A stretch of 64,000 bases of DNA, from NCBI GenBank assembly GCA_902764705.1, contig CACWWZ010000005.1, positions 56,413 to 120,412 of the forward strand, given 5' to 3'. This DNA comes from an uncultured Prevotellaceae bacterium. Its GTDB lineage: Bacteria > Bacteroidota > Bacteroidia > Bacteroidales > Bacteroidaceae. A program made the position numbers and the translations under genes. The notes below the pieces were generated by a model that was not told the DNA's origin, did not search any database, and was given only the letters and a program-made list of their open reading frames with translations. Below, piece by piece: positions 1 through 8,765 of this stretch; positions within the stretch are counted from its first letter, which is position 1; the number at the start of each line of letters is the position of its first letter.

Positions 1-2317
1 TACAGCCCAGCACGATACCTACGATATTCTTGCCGATGTCGTGCACGTCACCATTTGCTGTGGCCAGCACCACGCAGGGACGTTCCGTCTTCTGCGTGCC
101 CTGCTCTTTGTCGATGTAGGGCTGCAGCAAGGCTACGGCATCCTTCATCACCTTAGCGGATTTCACTACCTGCGGCAGAAACATCTTGCCTTCGCCAAAT
201 AGCTGGCCGATGTGTTCCATGGCCTGCATCAGCGGCTGTTCTATCACGTCGATGGGACGGCCGTACTTCTGCAACGCCTCGGGAATGTCGTCAGCCAGAT
301 GGCTGTTGTCACCCTTGCTCAGGGCATACAACAGCCGCTCCTCTATTGTCTTGCTGCGCCACGATGGACCCGCCGGAGAACCAGCGGGAACGGTGGTAGA
401 ACCTGCCAGGAATTCACCCGCAAGCGCAATCAGGCGCTCCGTAGCTTCGTCGTCCTTGTTCAGGATGACGTCCTCCACGGCCTTCAACAGCGTGGGCTCT
501 ATGTCGTCGTACACCTGCAGCATGCCCGGATTCACGATGGCCATGTCCAGTCCTTCGCGGATGGCGTGGTAGAGGAATACGGAGTGCATGGCCTCGCGCA
601 CCTTGTTGTTACCGCGGAAACTGAACGACAGGTTGCTCACGCCACCGCTGGTCTTCGCCTCTGGCAGGTGCTGCTTAATCCAACCTACGGCACGGATAAA
701 GTCCACCCCGTAGGCCTGGTGCTCTTTCAGTCCCGTTCCAACGGACAGGATGTTCACGTCGAAGATGATATCCTGTGGTGGGAAACCAATGCCCGTTAAC
801 AGTTTATAGGCGCGTTCAGCGATAGCAGTTTTGCGCTCGTAGGTCGTGGCTTGCCCCTCCTCGTCGAAGGCCATCACCACCACGGCGGCACCCAGCCGGA
901 GTAACTCACGGGCCTTGCTTAGGAAGTCCGCCTCGCCGTTCTTCAGACTGATGGAATTCACGATGCATTTGCCTTGGGCATTCTTCAGTCCGGCCAGGAC
1001 CGTAGCCCAGTCTGACGAGTCGATCATCAGCACCGCACGACTCACACCGGGGTCGTTGGCAACGTATCGGCAGAAGGTCTGCATCTCCTGCTGGCTGTCC
1101 AACATGGCTTCGTCCATGTTGATATCGATAATCTGTGCACCGCCCTCTATCTGGTTGCGAGCCACACTCAGCGCTTCGTCATATTTCTTCTCGGCTATCA
1201 GTCGGGCAAACTTCCTTGAACCGGCCACATTGGTGCGTTCACCGACATTCGTGAAGTTCTGTGTCTCTTTATCTACCAGTAGCGCTTCCAGTCCCGACAG
1301 CCACATGCGCTTGTCGCAATCTGGCAACTGTCTGGCCTTAATACCTTTCAGGGCTTCACTGATAGCGCGGATATGCTCCTCGTCCGTTCCACAGCATCCG
1401 CCCGCAATATTCAGCAAACCGTTCTCCGCCATTTGGCGCAGATGGCTGGCCGTATAAGCAGGCAACTCGTCGTACTCACCCATCTCATTAGGCAGTCCGG
1501 CATTAGGATATAGCGACAGGAAGACGGGTATTCGCTTTGATAGCTGCTCGACGAACGGACGCAGATCCGTCACGCCAAACGAGCAGTTCAGTCCGAAACT
1601 CAACAGTTTCTGATAGTGGCTGATGCTGATATGGAAAGCCTCCAGCGTCTGACCCGTCAGCGTGCGTCCGCTGCGGTCGTTGATGGTGGCTGACACCATC
1701 AGGGGCATCACCGTGCCTCGCCGTTCGTTGATGTGTTCGATGGCGTAGATGGCCGCTTTGGCATTCAGTGCATCAAAGCATGTCTCCAACAGCAACAGGT
1801 CCACACCGCCCTCTATCAGCGCCTCGGCCTGCTCCTCGTAGGCGGCCGCCATCTCCTCAAAGGCGATGCTCCGGCTGCCTGGGTCGTTCATGTCGGAAGC
1901 CAGCGAGAGCGACTTCGAGGTTGGGCCCATGGAACCGGCGACGAATATTTGATGTCTGATGTCTGATGGATGATGGATGAAGGCGTCAGCGGCCTGTCTC
2001 GCAATGCGGGCACCGGCCAGTGCCATTTCACGTGCTTGTTCCTCACAACCATACTCTTTCTGACTGATGCGGTTGGCCGAAAAAGTGTTTGTCGTGATGA
2101 TGTCAGCACCAGCCTCGATATATTGTTCGTGAATCGTGCGGATCACCTCTGGAGCCGTGAGACACAGCACGTCGTTGTTGCCCACCAGCGACACGGGCCA
2201 TCCGGCGAACTGCCCTTGATGGTAGCTCTCTGCCGTCAGTCCCAGCGACTGAATCTTGGTGCCCATGGCCCCGTCCAGAATCAGGATCCGCTCCTGTAAA
2301 ACCGCTTCAATCTTCAT
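1..2317 (-). CDS. metH: Methionine synthase, cobalamin-dependent (3' end outside window)
   Basis: Transfers the methyl group of methyltetrahydrofolate to homocysteine through cobalamin, giving methionine in the cytoplasm. About 772 residues are visible. The homocysteine-binding barrel carries the zinc ligands FGLNCSFG (Cys245) and GGCCGT (Cys308-Cys309). A pterin-binding region follows, and the B12-binding domain with the DVHDIGKN histidine motif (about residue 758) lies against the window edge. The ATG at 2317 gives MKIEAVLQERILILDGAMGT, the usual family start. The gene follows glnA by 19 bases on the same strand, so the two are probably co-transcribed. A loop in the homocysteine domain is encoded by a simple GATG-type repeat (1951-1983). 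Identification is firm; the presence of the C-terminal reactivation domain cannot be judged. Confidence 0.95.
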   Translation of the reverse strand, partial: MKIEAVLQERILILDGAMGTKIQSLGLTAESYHQGQFAGWPVSLVGNNDVLCLTAPEVIRTIHEQYIEAGADIITTNTFSANRISQKEYGCEEQAREMALAGARIARQAADAFIHHPSDIRHQIFVAGSMGPTSKSLSLASDMNDPGSRSIAFEEMAAAYEEQAEALIEGGVDLLLLETCFDALNAKAAIYAIEHINERRGTVMPLMVSATINDRSGRTLTGQTLEAFHISISHYQKLLSFGLNCSFGVTDLRPFVEQLSKRIPVFLSLYPNAGLPNEMGEYDELPAYTASHLRQMAENGLLNIAGGCCGTDEEHIRAISEALKGIKARQLPDCDKRMWLSGLEALLVDKETQNFTNVGERTNVAGSRKFARLIAEKKYDEALSVARNQIEGGAQIIDINMDEAMLDSQQEMQTFCRYVANDPGVSRAVLMIDSSDWATVLAGLKNAQGKCIVNSISLKNGEADFLSKARELLRLGAAVVVMAFDEEGQATTYERKTAIAERAYKLLTGIGFPPQDIIFDVNILSVGTGLKEHQAYGVDFIRAVGWIKQHLPEAKTSGGVSNLSFSFRGNNKVREAMHSVFLYHAIREGLDMAIVNPGMLQVYDDIEPTLLKAVEDVILNKDDEATERLIALAGEFLAGSTTVPAGSPAGPSWRSKTIEERLLYALSKGDNSHLADDIPEALQKYGRPIDVIEQPLMQAMEHIGQLFGEGKMFLPQVVKSAKVMKDAVALLQPYIDKEQGTQKTERPCVVLATANGDVHDIGKNIVGIVLGC
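1951..1983. repeat. Degenerate GATGTCT/GATGGAT tandem repeat inside metH
   Basis: Short-period repeat (GATGTCT GATGTCT GATGGAT GATGGAT) read in frame in metH. It encodes a His/Ser/Asp-containing loop just before the conserved VAGSMGPT segment. A very similar tract lies in carA at 16851-16884. Confidence 0.7.
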
Positions 2318-2336
2318 TCTAGTTTAGTTTCTCTTT

Positions 2337-3857
2337 CTATCCGCAGTGGAAGTACCGTGTGACGAGTTTCTGGATTTCCTCCTGATAGCCTTCAATATTC
2401 TTTCTGAGCGTCGTGTCGTCGAAGGCACGCAGCTCAGCGATGATACCGTCAATCATGGCTGGTGAGAAGACACCATATTCCTCGAACACCTTACGCTGGC
2501 GATCCAGACAGTCGGCACTGGCCACACACGAGTCAGGTAGCTGTGCCAGTGTGGCCAGACGGTCGGCATGCTCCGCAGCGTGGATGTTCACGTTGACGTA
2601 GGTCTTCTCAGCCACCTCTAGGGCATTGGGCATCTCGAAACCATGACGGCAAGCCACGCATAGACCTGCCAACAGTTGATAGAGGTCGGCACTGCCATCT
2701 GGTGAACGCATCTCAACGGTCTGCTTCTCAGAGGTGAGTGGTGAGGGACAAGTGGCGAGGGAAGTGTCTTGCGGATTAGCCAAGGCAGCCATGTTAACGT
2801 CGGCAGACCAGCCTAAGGGTACGCGAACCAGTACCGAGCGGTTCCTATCACCCCAGCACACATTCGTAGGAGCCTCCTGATGGGGCACCAAGCGGAAATA
2901 GCTCGTGGGGTTCTTGTTGCCGAAGGCCGTGATAGCGGGTGCCAGGTCCATCATACCAGCAATCATCTTACGGGCATTCTCGCTGAGCACGCCATTAGTC
3001 AGCATCTGGTTCTTGCCGTCCTTCACGATGCGCATGTGGATATGTAGCCCGGAACCGGCCTTGCCAGTGGTAATCTTGGGGGCGAAGGTCACGTTGTAGC
3101 CTAGCTGGTAACCCAGGTTACGGATAATCCATTTCGCCAGCATCAGCTGGTCGGCAGCCTGCTCCACTGGCACGGGTAGGAATTCTATCTCGTTCTGCTC
3201 GTAATTCTTGCCGTCCAAATTAAAGTTGCCCACCTCAGAATGGCCGTACTTGATCTGTCCGCCAGCCTGTGCGATATATTGCATACACTGGGTACGAAAC
3301 TCATTAGCCTTCGCATAGGGAGCCGATTCGTGATAGCCTTTCTGGTCCTGCGCGGGGAACACCTCTTCGTCGTCGCTGATGACGTAGTATTCCAGTTCGC
3401 CCATCGCCTGAAACTCCATACCCGTCACCTCCGTGAAGGCGACAGAGGCCTTGTGTAGCGTGTGCTCGGGCGACGACTCCAGCGGGTTGCCGTCCTTGTC
3501 GAAATACGAGCAGAGCATGGCCACCGTGGGAATCTCGGCGAAGGGGTCGATGAACGCCGTGCGGAAACGGGGCAACACATACAAATCGCTCGATCCGGCC
3601 TGAATGAACGAGAAGAGACTCGAGCCGTCCACACGCTCACCACACGTCAAGATGGTGTCCAGGTATGTCAGGTCGTTGATTACGAAGTTCAACGTTTTTA
3701 ACTTTCCGTCACCGCCCGGATACATGAAGTTCACCATGCGGATGCCGTTCTTCACAATATAGTCGATGATGTCGGCCTTCGTAAATGCTGCCGACGGCTT
3801 TTGCAGTGCCACCACAATGGGGTTGGCATTTAGCATCAGATGCTCGTTATTACTCAT
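2337..3857 (-). CDS. glnA: Glutamine synthetase, type I family
   Basis: ATP-dependent synthesis of glutamine from glutamate and ammonia; 506 residues, a usual length for GSI. Visible features are the N-terminal beta-grasp (NFMYPGGDGKLKTLNF), the metal and substrate segments GELEYYV, EVGNFNLDGKNYEQNEIEFLP and GSGLHIHM, and the RNRSVLVRVPLGW segment near the adenylylation and ATP region. The ATG at 3857 is chosen over an in-frame TTG 21 bases upstream because that TTG sits inside the -7 promoter box. It is divergent from gltB and followed closely by metH. The nitrogen operator at 4014-4051 lies between the two divergent promoters and could act on both. The exact GSI subclass is not certain. Confidence 0.92.
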   Translation of the reverse strand: MSNNEHLMLNANPIVVALQKPSAAFTKADIIDYIVKNGIRMVNFMYPGGDGKLKTLNFVINDLTYLDTILTCGERVDGSSLFSFIQAGSSDLYVLPRFRTAFIDPFAEIPTVAMLCSYFDKDGNPLESSPEHTLHKASVAFTEVTGMEFQAMGELEYYVISDDEEVFPAQDQKGYHESAPYAKANEFRTQCMQYIAQAGGQIKYGHSEVGNFNLDGKNYEQNEIEFLPVPVEQAADQLMLAKWIIRNLGYQLGYNVTFAPKITTGKAGSGLHIHMRIVKDGKNQMLTNGVLSENARKMIAGMMDLAPAITAFGNKNPTSYFRLVPHQEAPTNVCWGDRNRSVLVRVPLGWSADVNMAALANPQDTSLATCPSPLTSEKQTVEMRSPDGSADLYQLLAGLCVACRHGFEMPNALEVAEKTYVNVNIHAAEHADRLATLAQLPDSCVASADCLDRQRKVFEEYGVFSPAMIDGIIAELRAFDDTTLRKNIEGYQEEIQKLVTRYFHCG

Positions 3858-3874
3858 TTCAATCGATTTTGAGT

Positions 3875-3883
3875 GCAAAAGTA
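3875..3883 (-). promoter_or_regulatory. -7 box of the glnA-metH promoter
   Basis: Reads TACTTTTGC on the minus strand, matching the Bacteroidetes TAnnTTTGC consensus. It leaves a leader of only about ten bases before the glnA ATG. Confidence 0.65.
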
Positions 3884-4013
3884 ATCATTTTTGGCGACAT
3901 AACAATGAATAATGTGTTTTTATTTGGCTTTTTGACAGCATAAGTTCGATAATTGTGGCCATGCAGTTGGAGGTAAATAAGATATTTAGTGCTATCGGAT
4001 CTCTTTCCGATTT

Positions 4014-4051
4014 CAATCTATAAGCAAACGGGGTGATTTGCTTACAGATTG
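4014..4051. promoter_or_regulatory. Nitrogen-type inverted repeat operator, glnA/gltB region
   Basis: Arms CAATCTATAAGCAAA and TTTGCTTACAGATTG match as an inverted repeat at 14 of 15 positions, with an 8-base spacer. The centre lies 83.5 bases before the gltB -7 box. The same element occurs before glnN, pyrG and glnB. Confidence 0.75.
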
Positions 4052-4115
4052 TTACTTTTTGGAAAAAAGTAGATAAAAACGTCGGAGAAATAGGCGTTAT
4101 AATTGCAAAACGTCA

Positions 4116-4124
4116 TACCTTTGC
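4116..4124 (+). promoter_or_regulatory. -7 box of the gltB promoter
   Basis: TACCTTTGC, preceded by CAAAACGTCA. The longer block CAAAACGTCRTACCTTTGC is shared with the glnN and glnB promoters. Confidence 0.75.
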
Positions 4125-4164
4125 GGCGAAAATTAAGCAGAGTGATAGTAAAAGTAAGGATAAT

Positions 4165-7100
4165 ATGACGAAATGTAAACTTCAAACACAGAATCAAGGA
4201 CTCTATCAGAGCGACTATGAGCACGATGCTTGCGGCGTGGGAATGGTAGTGAACATCCACGGCGGAAAGAGTCACGATCTGGTGGACAATGCACTGAAGG
4301 TGCTGGAAAACATGGAACATCGCGGCGCTGAGACTCGCGACAAGACTGGCGACGGAGCTGGTATCATGGTACAGATTCCGCACGAGTTTATCCTGTTGCA
4401 GGGTATTCCTGTGCCTGAGAAGGGTAAGTACGGAACAGGTCTGGTGTTCCTGCCAAAAGACGAGAAGGCGCAGCAGGACATCCTCTCTGTGATGATTGAG
4501 GAGATTGAGCGCGAGGGTCTGACCTTGATGCACCTGCGCGCTGTGCCTACTAACCCTGAAGTGCTGGGTGCCGCTGCTCGCGAAGTTGAGCCCGACATCA
4601 AGCAGATTTTTGTTACTGGCATCGCCGACGAGCAGGTGCCCGTATTCGAGCGTATATTATATAAGGTACGCAAACGCATAGAGAACCGTATCGACAACGA
4701 TGATTTTTATATCTGCTCGCTGTCGAACAAGAATATCATCTACAAGGGAATGCTGACCAGCGGACAGCTGCGTCGCTACTTCCCTGATCTGTCGAACGAT
4801 TACTTTACAAGTGGATTGGCGCTGGTACACTCACGATTCAGTACCAATACCTTCCCCAAGTGGAAGCTGGCTCAGCCCTTCCGTCTGTTGGCACACAACG
4901 GAGAAATTAATACCATTCGTGGTAACCGCGGTTGGATGAAGGCTCGCGAGAGCGTGCTGAGCAGCGAGGCCCTGGGCGACATCAAGGACCTGCGCCCCAT
5001 CGTACAAGAGGGTATGAGCGACTCTGCCAGCCTGGATAACGTGTTCGAGTTCCTGATGCTGAGCGGCCTGAGTCTGCCACAGGCGATGGCTATCCTCGTA
5101 CCAGAGAGCTTCAACGACAAGAACCCCATCAGCGAGGACCTGAAGGCCTTCTACGAGTACCACTCAATCCTGATGGAGCCATGGGACGGTCCTGCAGCGC
5201 TGCTGTTCTCAGATGGTCGCTATGCAGGCGGTATGCTGGACAGAAACGGTCTGCGCCCCAGTCGCTACACCATCACCAAGGGTGGTATGATGGTAGTGGC
5301 CAGTGAGGTTGGCGTGATGGACTTCGAGCCAGGCGACGTAGTATCGAAGGGTCGCTTGCAGCCAGGTAAGATTCTGCTGATTGACACCCAGGAGGGTAAG
5401 ATATACTACGATGGCGAGATTAAGGAGCAGCTGGCCAAGGCTCATCCTTATCGCGAGTGGCTGAACGAGAACCGCGTACAGCTGGAGAAGTTGAAGAGTG
5501 GTCGTAAGGTGGATAACTCAGTGAGCAACTTCGAGCAGAAACTCATCACCTTCGGCTTCGGTCAGGAGGATATCGACAAGACCATCATCCCAATGGCCAC
5601 AGCAGGTCAGGAGCCTGTAGCTGCCATGGGTAACGACACACCGCTGGCAGTTATCTCAGACCGTCCACAGGTGCTGTTCAACTACTTCCGTCAGCAGTTC
5701 GCTCAGGTCACCAACCCTGCCATCGACCCCATCCGTGAGGAGCTGGTAATGAGTCTGACGGAGTACATCGGTGCTGTAGGAACCAACATCCTGACGCCTG
5801 ATGCCAGCAACTGCAAGATGGTGCGCCTGCCACAGCCCGTGCTGACAAATACCCAGCTCGACATACTTTGTAACATCCGATATAAGGGATTCAAGACAAT
5901 AAAGCTGCCAATGCTGTTCGAGATAGACCCCACCCCTAACCCCTCCCCTGAAAGGGGCGGGGAGAACCTGAGGGTGGCTATTGATCATTTGTGTCTGGAC
6001 GCTGAGAAAGCCGTTGACGAGGGTGTAAACTACATCATCCTCTCTGACCGCGACATCGACGAGAAGCACGCCGCTATCCCATCGCTGTTGGCCGTAAGTG
6101 CCGTTCACCACTATCTGATTTCTGTGGGTAAGCGCGTACAGACAGCCCTGATAGTTGAGAGCGGTGAGATTCGCGAGACCATGCACGCAGCCCTGCTGCT
6201 GGGTTATGGTGCCAGCGCACTCTGCCCATACATGACATTCGCCATCCTCGACGATCTGGTGAAGCATCACAAGATTCAGGAGGAGTACGCTACAGCCGAG
6301 AAGAACTACATCAAGGCTGTGGATAAAGGTCTGAAGAAGATTATGAGTAAGATGGGTATCTCTACCATCCGCAGCTATCGTGGTGCCAAGATTTTCGAGA
6401 GCATCGGCTTGAGCGAAGACCTGCTGCGCCGCTACTTCGGCACAGAGGTGAGCACCATCGGTGGTGTAGGTCTGAAGGAGATTGCTCGCGACGCTATCCG
6501 CTTGCATGAGGAGGCAAACCTCAAATCTCAAACATCAAACCTCAAACCCCTTCAGAACCTGGGATTGTTCGCTTGGCGCAAGGATGGTATCAAGCACGCT
6601 TGGAACCCTGAGACCATCGCACAGCTGCAGCTGGCTACCCGTCAGGGCAACTACGAGAAGTTCAAGCAGTGGTCGGCCATCGTCGATGAGAAGGAGAGCC
6701 CCATCTTCATCCGCGACTTCTTTAAGTTCAAGAAGGCTGCCAAGCCAACACCAATCGACGAGGTTGAGCCCGTTGAGAGCATCGTGAAGCACTTCGTAAC
6801 AGGTGCCATGAGCTTCGGCGCGCTGAGCATCGAGGCCCACGAGGCGCTGGCACTCGCCATGAACAAACTGGGTGCACGCAGTAATACTGGTGAGGGTGGT
6901 GAAGACAACGCCCGCTATCACTCAGAGGTGGATGGCGTGAGCCTTTCGAGTAAGACCAAGCAGATTGCATCAGGACGTTTCGGCGTGACAGCCGAGTACC
7001 TGGTGAATGCCGAGGAGATACAGATTAAGGTGGCACAGGGTGCTAAGCCTGGTGAGGGCGGACAGCTGCCTGGCTTCAAGGTCAACGAGATTATCGCCAA

Positions 7101-8700
7101 GACGCGTAACGCTATCCCTGGCATCTCGCTGATTTCGCCTCCACCTCATCACGACATCTACAGTATCGAGGACCTGGCTCAGCTCATCTTCGACCTGAAG
7201 AATATCAATCCCACAGCTGCCGTCAGCGTGAAACTCGTAGCCGAGAGTGGCGTGGGAACCATTGCTGCTGGTGTGGCTAAGGCCAAGGCCGACCTCATCG
7301 TTATCTCTGGTGCCGAGGGCGGTACAGGTGCTTCGCCTGCAAGCTCTATGCGCTTCGCTGGTATCTCGCCTGAAATCGGACTGGCTGAGACTCAGCAGAC
7401 GCTGGTGATCAACGGCCTGCGTAATCAGGTTCGCCTGCAGACCGACGGACAGCTGAAGACTGCCAAGGACGTGATCATCATGGCGATGCTGGGAGCCGAC
7501 GAGTTCTCGTTTGGTACGCTGCCTCTGATTGTGCTGGGCTGCGTGATGATGCGTAAGTGTAACACCAATACCTGCCCCATGGGTGTGGCCACCCAGAACC
7601 CAGAGTTGCGCAAGCACTTCCAAGGCCGTTCTGAGTACGTGGTGAACTTCTTTACCTTCCTGGCCGAGCAGGTGCGCGAGTACCTCAGCGAGATTGGCGT
7701 GAAGAGCCTGAAGGAGATTATCGGCCACACAGAACTCATCGAGGTGGATACTACCAACGCTACCGATAAGCAGAAGACCATCGACTTCGGTCGCCTTCTC
7801 CACAAACCTGAGACAGAAAAGGCTCTCTATTGGGATCGTGGCGCATTCACTAAGGTTGCTGGTGTGAAGGACGAGGAGATTATCAAGGCTGCCGAGAAGG
7901 CTATCAACGATGGCGAGGAGATAACACTCGACTACGCTATCAAGAATACCGACCGTGCCGTTACCACCATGCTCTCTGGCGTCATCGCCAAGAAATATGG
8001 TGAGGAGGGTCTGCCCGATAATACTATCAACATCAAGTTCAAAGGCTCAGCCGGTCAGAGCTTTGGTGCCTTCGCCGTGAAGGGCGTCAACCTGAAGCTC
8101 GAGGGCGAGTGTAACGACTACTTCGGAAAGGGCCTCTCAGGCGGTCGCATCTCTATTCTGCCTCCAGCCCGAAGTGGTGAGGATTTCCATGCCGAGGACA
8201 ACATCATTGCTGGTAACACCGGATTGTATGGTGCCACCTCAGGCGAACTCTATATCAATGGTAAAGTGGGTGAGCGCTTCGGCGTGCGCAACTCAGGTGC
8301 CATCGCTGTCATCGAGGGTGCTGGCGACCACTGCTGCGAGTATATGACTGGCGGACGTGTGGTAGTGCTGGGCAAGACAGGACGTAACTTTGCTGCTGGT
8401 ATGAGTGGTGGCGTGGCCTACGTCTACGACCCCGACCATACCTTCGACTACTTCTGCAACATGGATATGGTGGAGCTCTCGCTGGTCGAGGATAGCGTCT
8501 CTCGCAAGGAGCTGCTCGAGCTTATCCGTCAGCACTACCTGCACACAGGCTCTGCCCTGGCAGGTCGCATGCTCGACGACTGGCAGCGCTACGTTCAGGA
8601 CTTCATCCAGGTTGTCCCCATCGAGTACAAGCGCGTGCTGCAAGAGGAGCAGAATAAAAAGCTCCAGGAGAAAATCGCCAATATCCAGCGCGACTATTAA
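4165..8700 (+). CDS. gltB: Glutamate synthase, large subunit
   Basis: Makes two glutamates from glutamine and 2-oxoglutarate together with GltD; 1511 residues, normal for the family. The N-terminal glutaminase begins at Cys23 (EHDACGVGMV) after a propeptide. A central domain, an FMN-binding synthase domain (GGTGASPASSMRFAG) and the 3Fe-4S cysteines (CVMMRKCNTNTCPMGVA, about residues 1126-1139) follow, then the C-terminal beta-helix. The start MTKCKLQTQ at 4165 follows the promoter by about 40 bases. Two repeat-derived insertions are read in frame: a GC-rich palindrome (PTPNPSPERGGE) and an AAACCTC simple repeat (NLKSQTSNLK). It leads a gltBD operon and is probably controlled through the upstream inverted repeat. 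Confidence 0.96.
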   Translation: MTKCKLQTQNQGLYQSDYEHDACGVGMVVNIHGGKSHDLVDNALKVLENMEHRGAETRDKTGDGAGIMVQIPHEFILLQGIPVPEKGKYGTGLVFLPKDEKAQQDILSVMIEEIEREGLTLMHLRAVPTNPEVLGAAAREVEPDIKQIFVTGIADEQVPVFERILYKVRKRIENRIDNDDFYICSLSNKNIIYKGMLTSGQLRRYFPDLSNDYFTSGLALVHSRFSTNTFPKWKLAQPFRLLAHNGEINTIRGNRGWMKARESVLSSEALGDIKDLRPIVQEGMSDSASLDNVFEFLMLSGLSLPQAMAILVPESFNDKNPISEDLKAFYEYHSILMEPWDGPAALLFSDGRYAGGMLDRNGLRPSRYTITKGGMMVVASEVGVMDFEPGDVVSKGRLQPGKILLIDTQEGKIYYDGEIKEQLAKAHPYREWLNENRVQLEKLKSGRKVDNSVSNFEQKLITFGFGQEDIDKTIIPMATAGQEPVAAMGNDTPLAVISDRPQVLFNYFRQQFAQVTNPAIDPIREELVMSLTEYIGAVGTNILTPDASNCKMVRLPQPVLTNTQLDILCNIRYKGFKTIKLPMLFEIDPTPNPSPERGGENLRVAIDHLCLDAEKAVDEGVNYIILSDRDIDEKHAAIPSLLAVSAVHHYLISVGKRVQTALIVESGEIRETMHAALLLGYGASALCPYMTFAILDDLVKHHKIQEEYATAEKNYIKAVDKGLKKIMSKMGISTIRSYRGAKIFESIGLSEDLLRRYFGTEVSTIGGVGLKEIARDAIRLHEEANLKSQTSNLKPLQNLGLFAWRKDGIKHAWNPETIAQLQLATRQGNYEKFKQWSAIVDEKESPIFIRDFFKFKKAAKPTPIDEVEPVESIVKHFVTGAMSFGALSIEAHEALALAMNKLGARSNTGEGGEDNARYHSEVDGVSLSSKTKQIASGRFGVTAEYLVNAEEIQIKVAQGAKPGEGGQLPGFKVNEIIAKTRNAIPGISLISPPPHHDIYSIEDLAQLIFDLKNINPTAAVSVKLVAESGVGTIAAGVAKAKADLIVISGAEGGTGASPASSMRFAGISPEIGLAETQQTLVINGLRNQVRLQTDGQLKTAKDVIIMAMLGADEFSFGTLPLIVLGCVMMRKCNTNTCPMGVATQNPELRKHFQGRSEYVVNFFTFLAEQVREYLSEIGVKSLKEIIGHTELIEVDTTNATDKQKTIDFGRLLHKPETEKALYWDRGAFTKVAGVKDEEIIKAAEKAINDGEEITLDYAIKNTDRAVTTMLSGVIAKKYGEEGLPDNTINIKFKGSAGQSFGAFAVKGVNLKLEGECNDYFGKGLSGGRISILPPARSGEDFHAEDNIIAGNTGLYGATSGELYINGKVGERFGVRNSGAIAVIEGAGDHCCEYMTGGRVVVLGKTGRNFAAGMSGGVAYVYDPDHTFDYFCNMDMVELSLVEDSVSRKELLELIRQHYLHTGSALAGRMLDDWQRYVQDFIQVVPIEYKRVLQEEQNKKLQEKIANIQRDY
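5928..5967 (+). repeat. GC-rich semi-palindromic element, copy A (in gltB)
   Basis: CCCACCCCTAACCCCTCCCC, a short centre, then GGGGCGGGGAGAAC. It is inserted in frame and translated PTPNPSPERGGEN. It belongs with the copies in carA-carB, dapF, asnB and the methyltransferase gene. Confidence 0.8.
6515..6550 (+). repeat. CTCAAAC-type simple repeat inside gltB
   Basis: A degenerate 7-9 base repeat (CAAACCTCAAATCTCAAACAT and on) that adds NLKSQTSNLK just before the conserved GLFAWRKDGIKHAWNPE segment. Confidence 0.65.
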
Positions 8701-8701
8701 C

Positions 8702-8760
8702 ATTTAATGTTAAATGTTTCTGAGCGAAGCGAATTTAATGTTTAATGATTAATTTTTAAT
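8702..8760. repeat. AT-rich simple repeat between gltB and gltD
   Basis: Repeated TTTAATGTTAAATG-like units around TTCTGAGCGAAGCGAA fill the gltB-gltD gap. No separate promoter is evident, so gltD is probably read through from gltB. Confidence 0.5.
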
Positions 8761-8765
8761 GTAAA

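Noticed and set aside
212-1457. Plus-strand open frames across bases 186-2300
   Set aside because: The minus strand encodes methionine synthase continuously through this region, with conserved zinc and cobalamin motifs.
4014-4051. Riboswitch or attenuator before gltB
   Set aside because: The inverted repeat lies upstream of the -7 box, so it is not in the transcript; it fits a DNA operator better.
5656-6531. Long open frame of 291 codons on the minus strand inside gltB
   Set aside because: It is antisense to the conserved GltB sequence, shows no family features, and follows from the codon use of the real gene.
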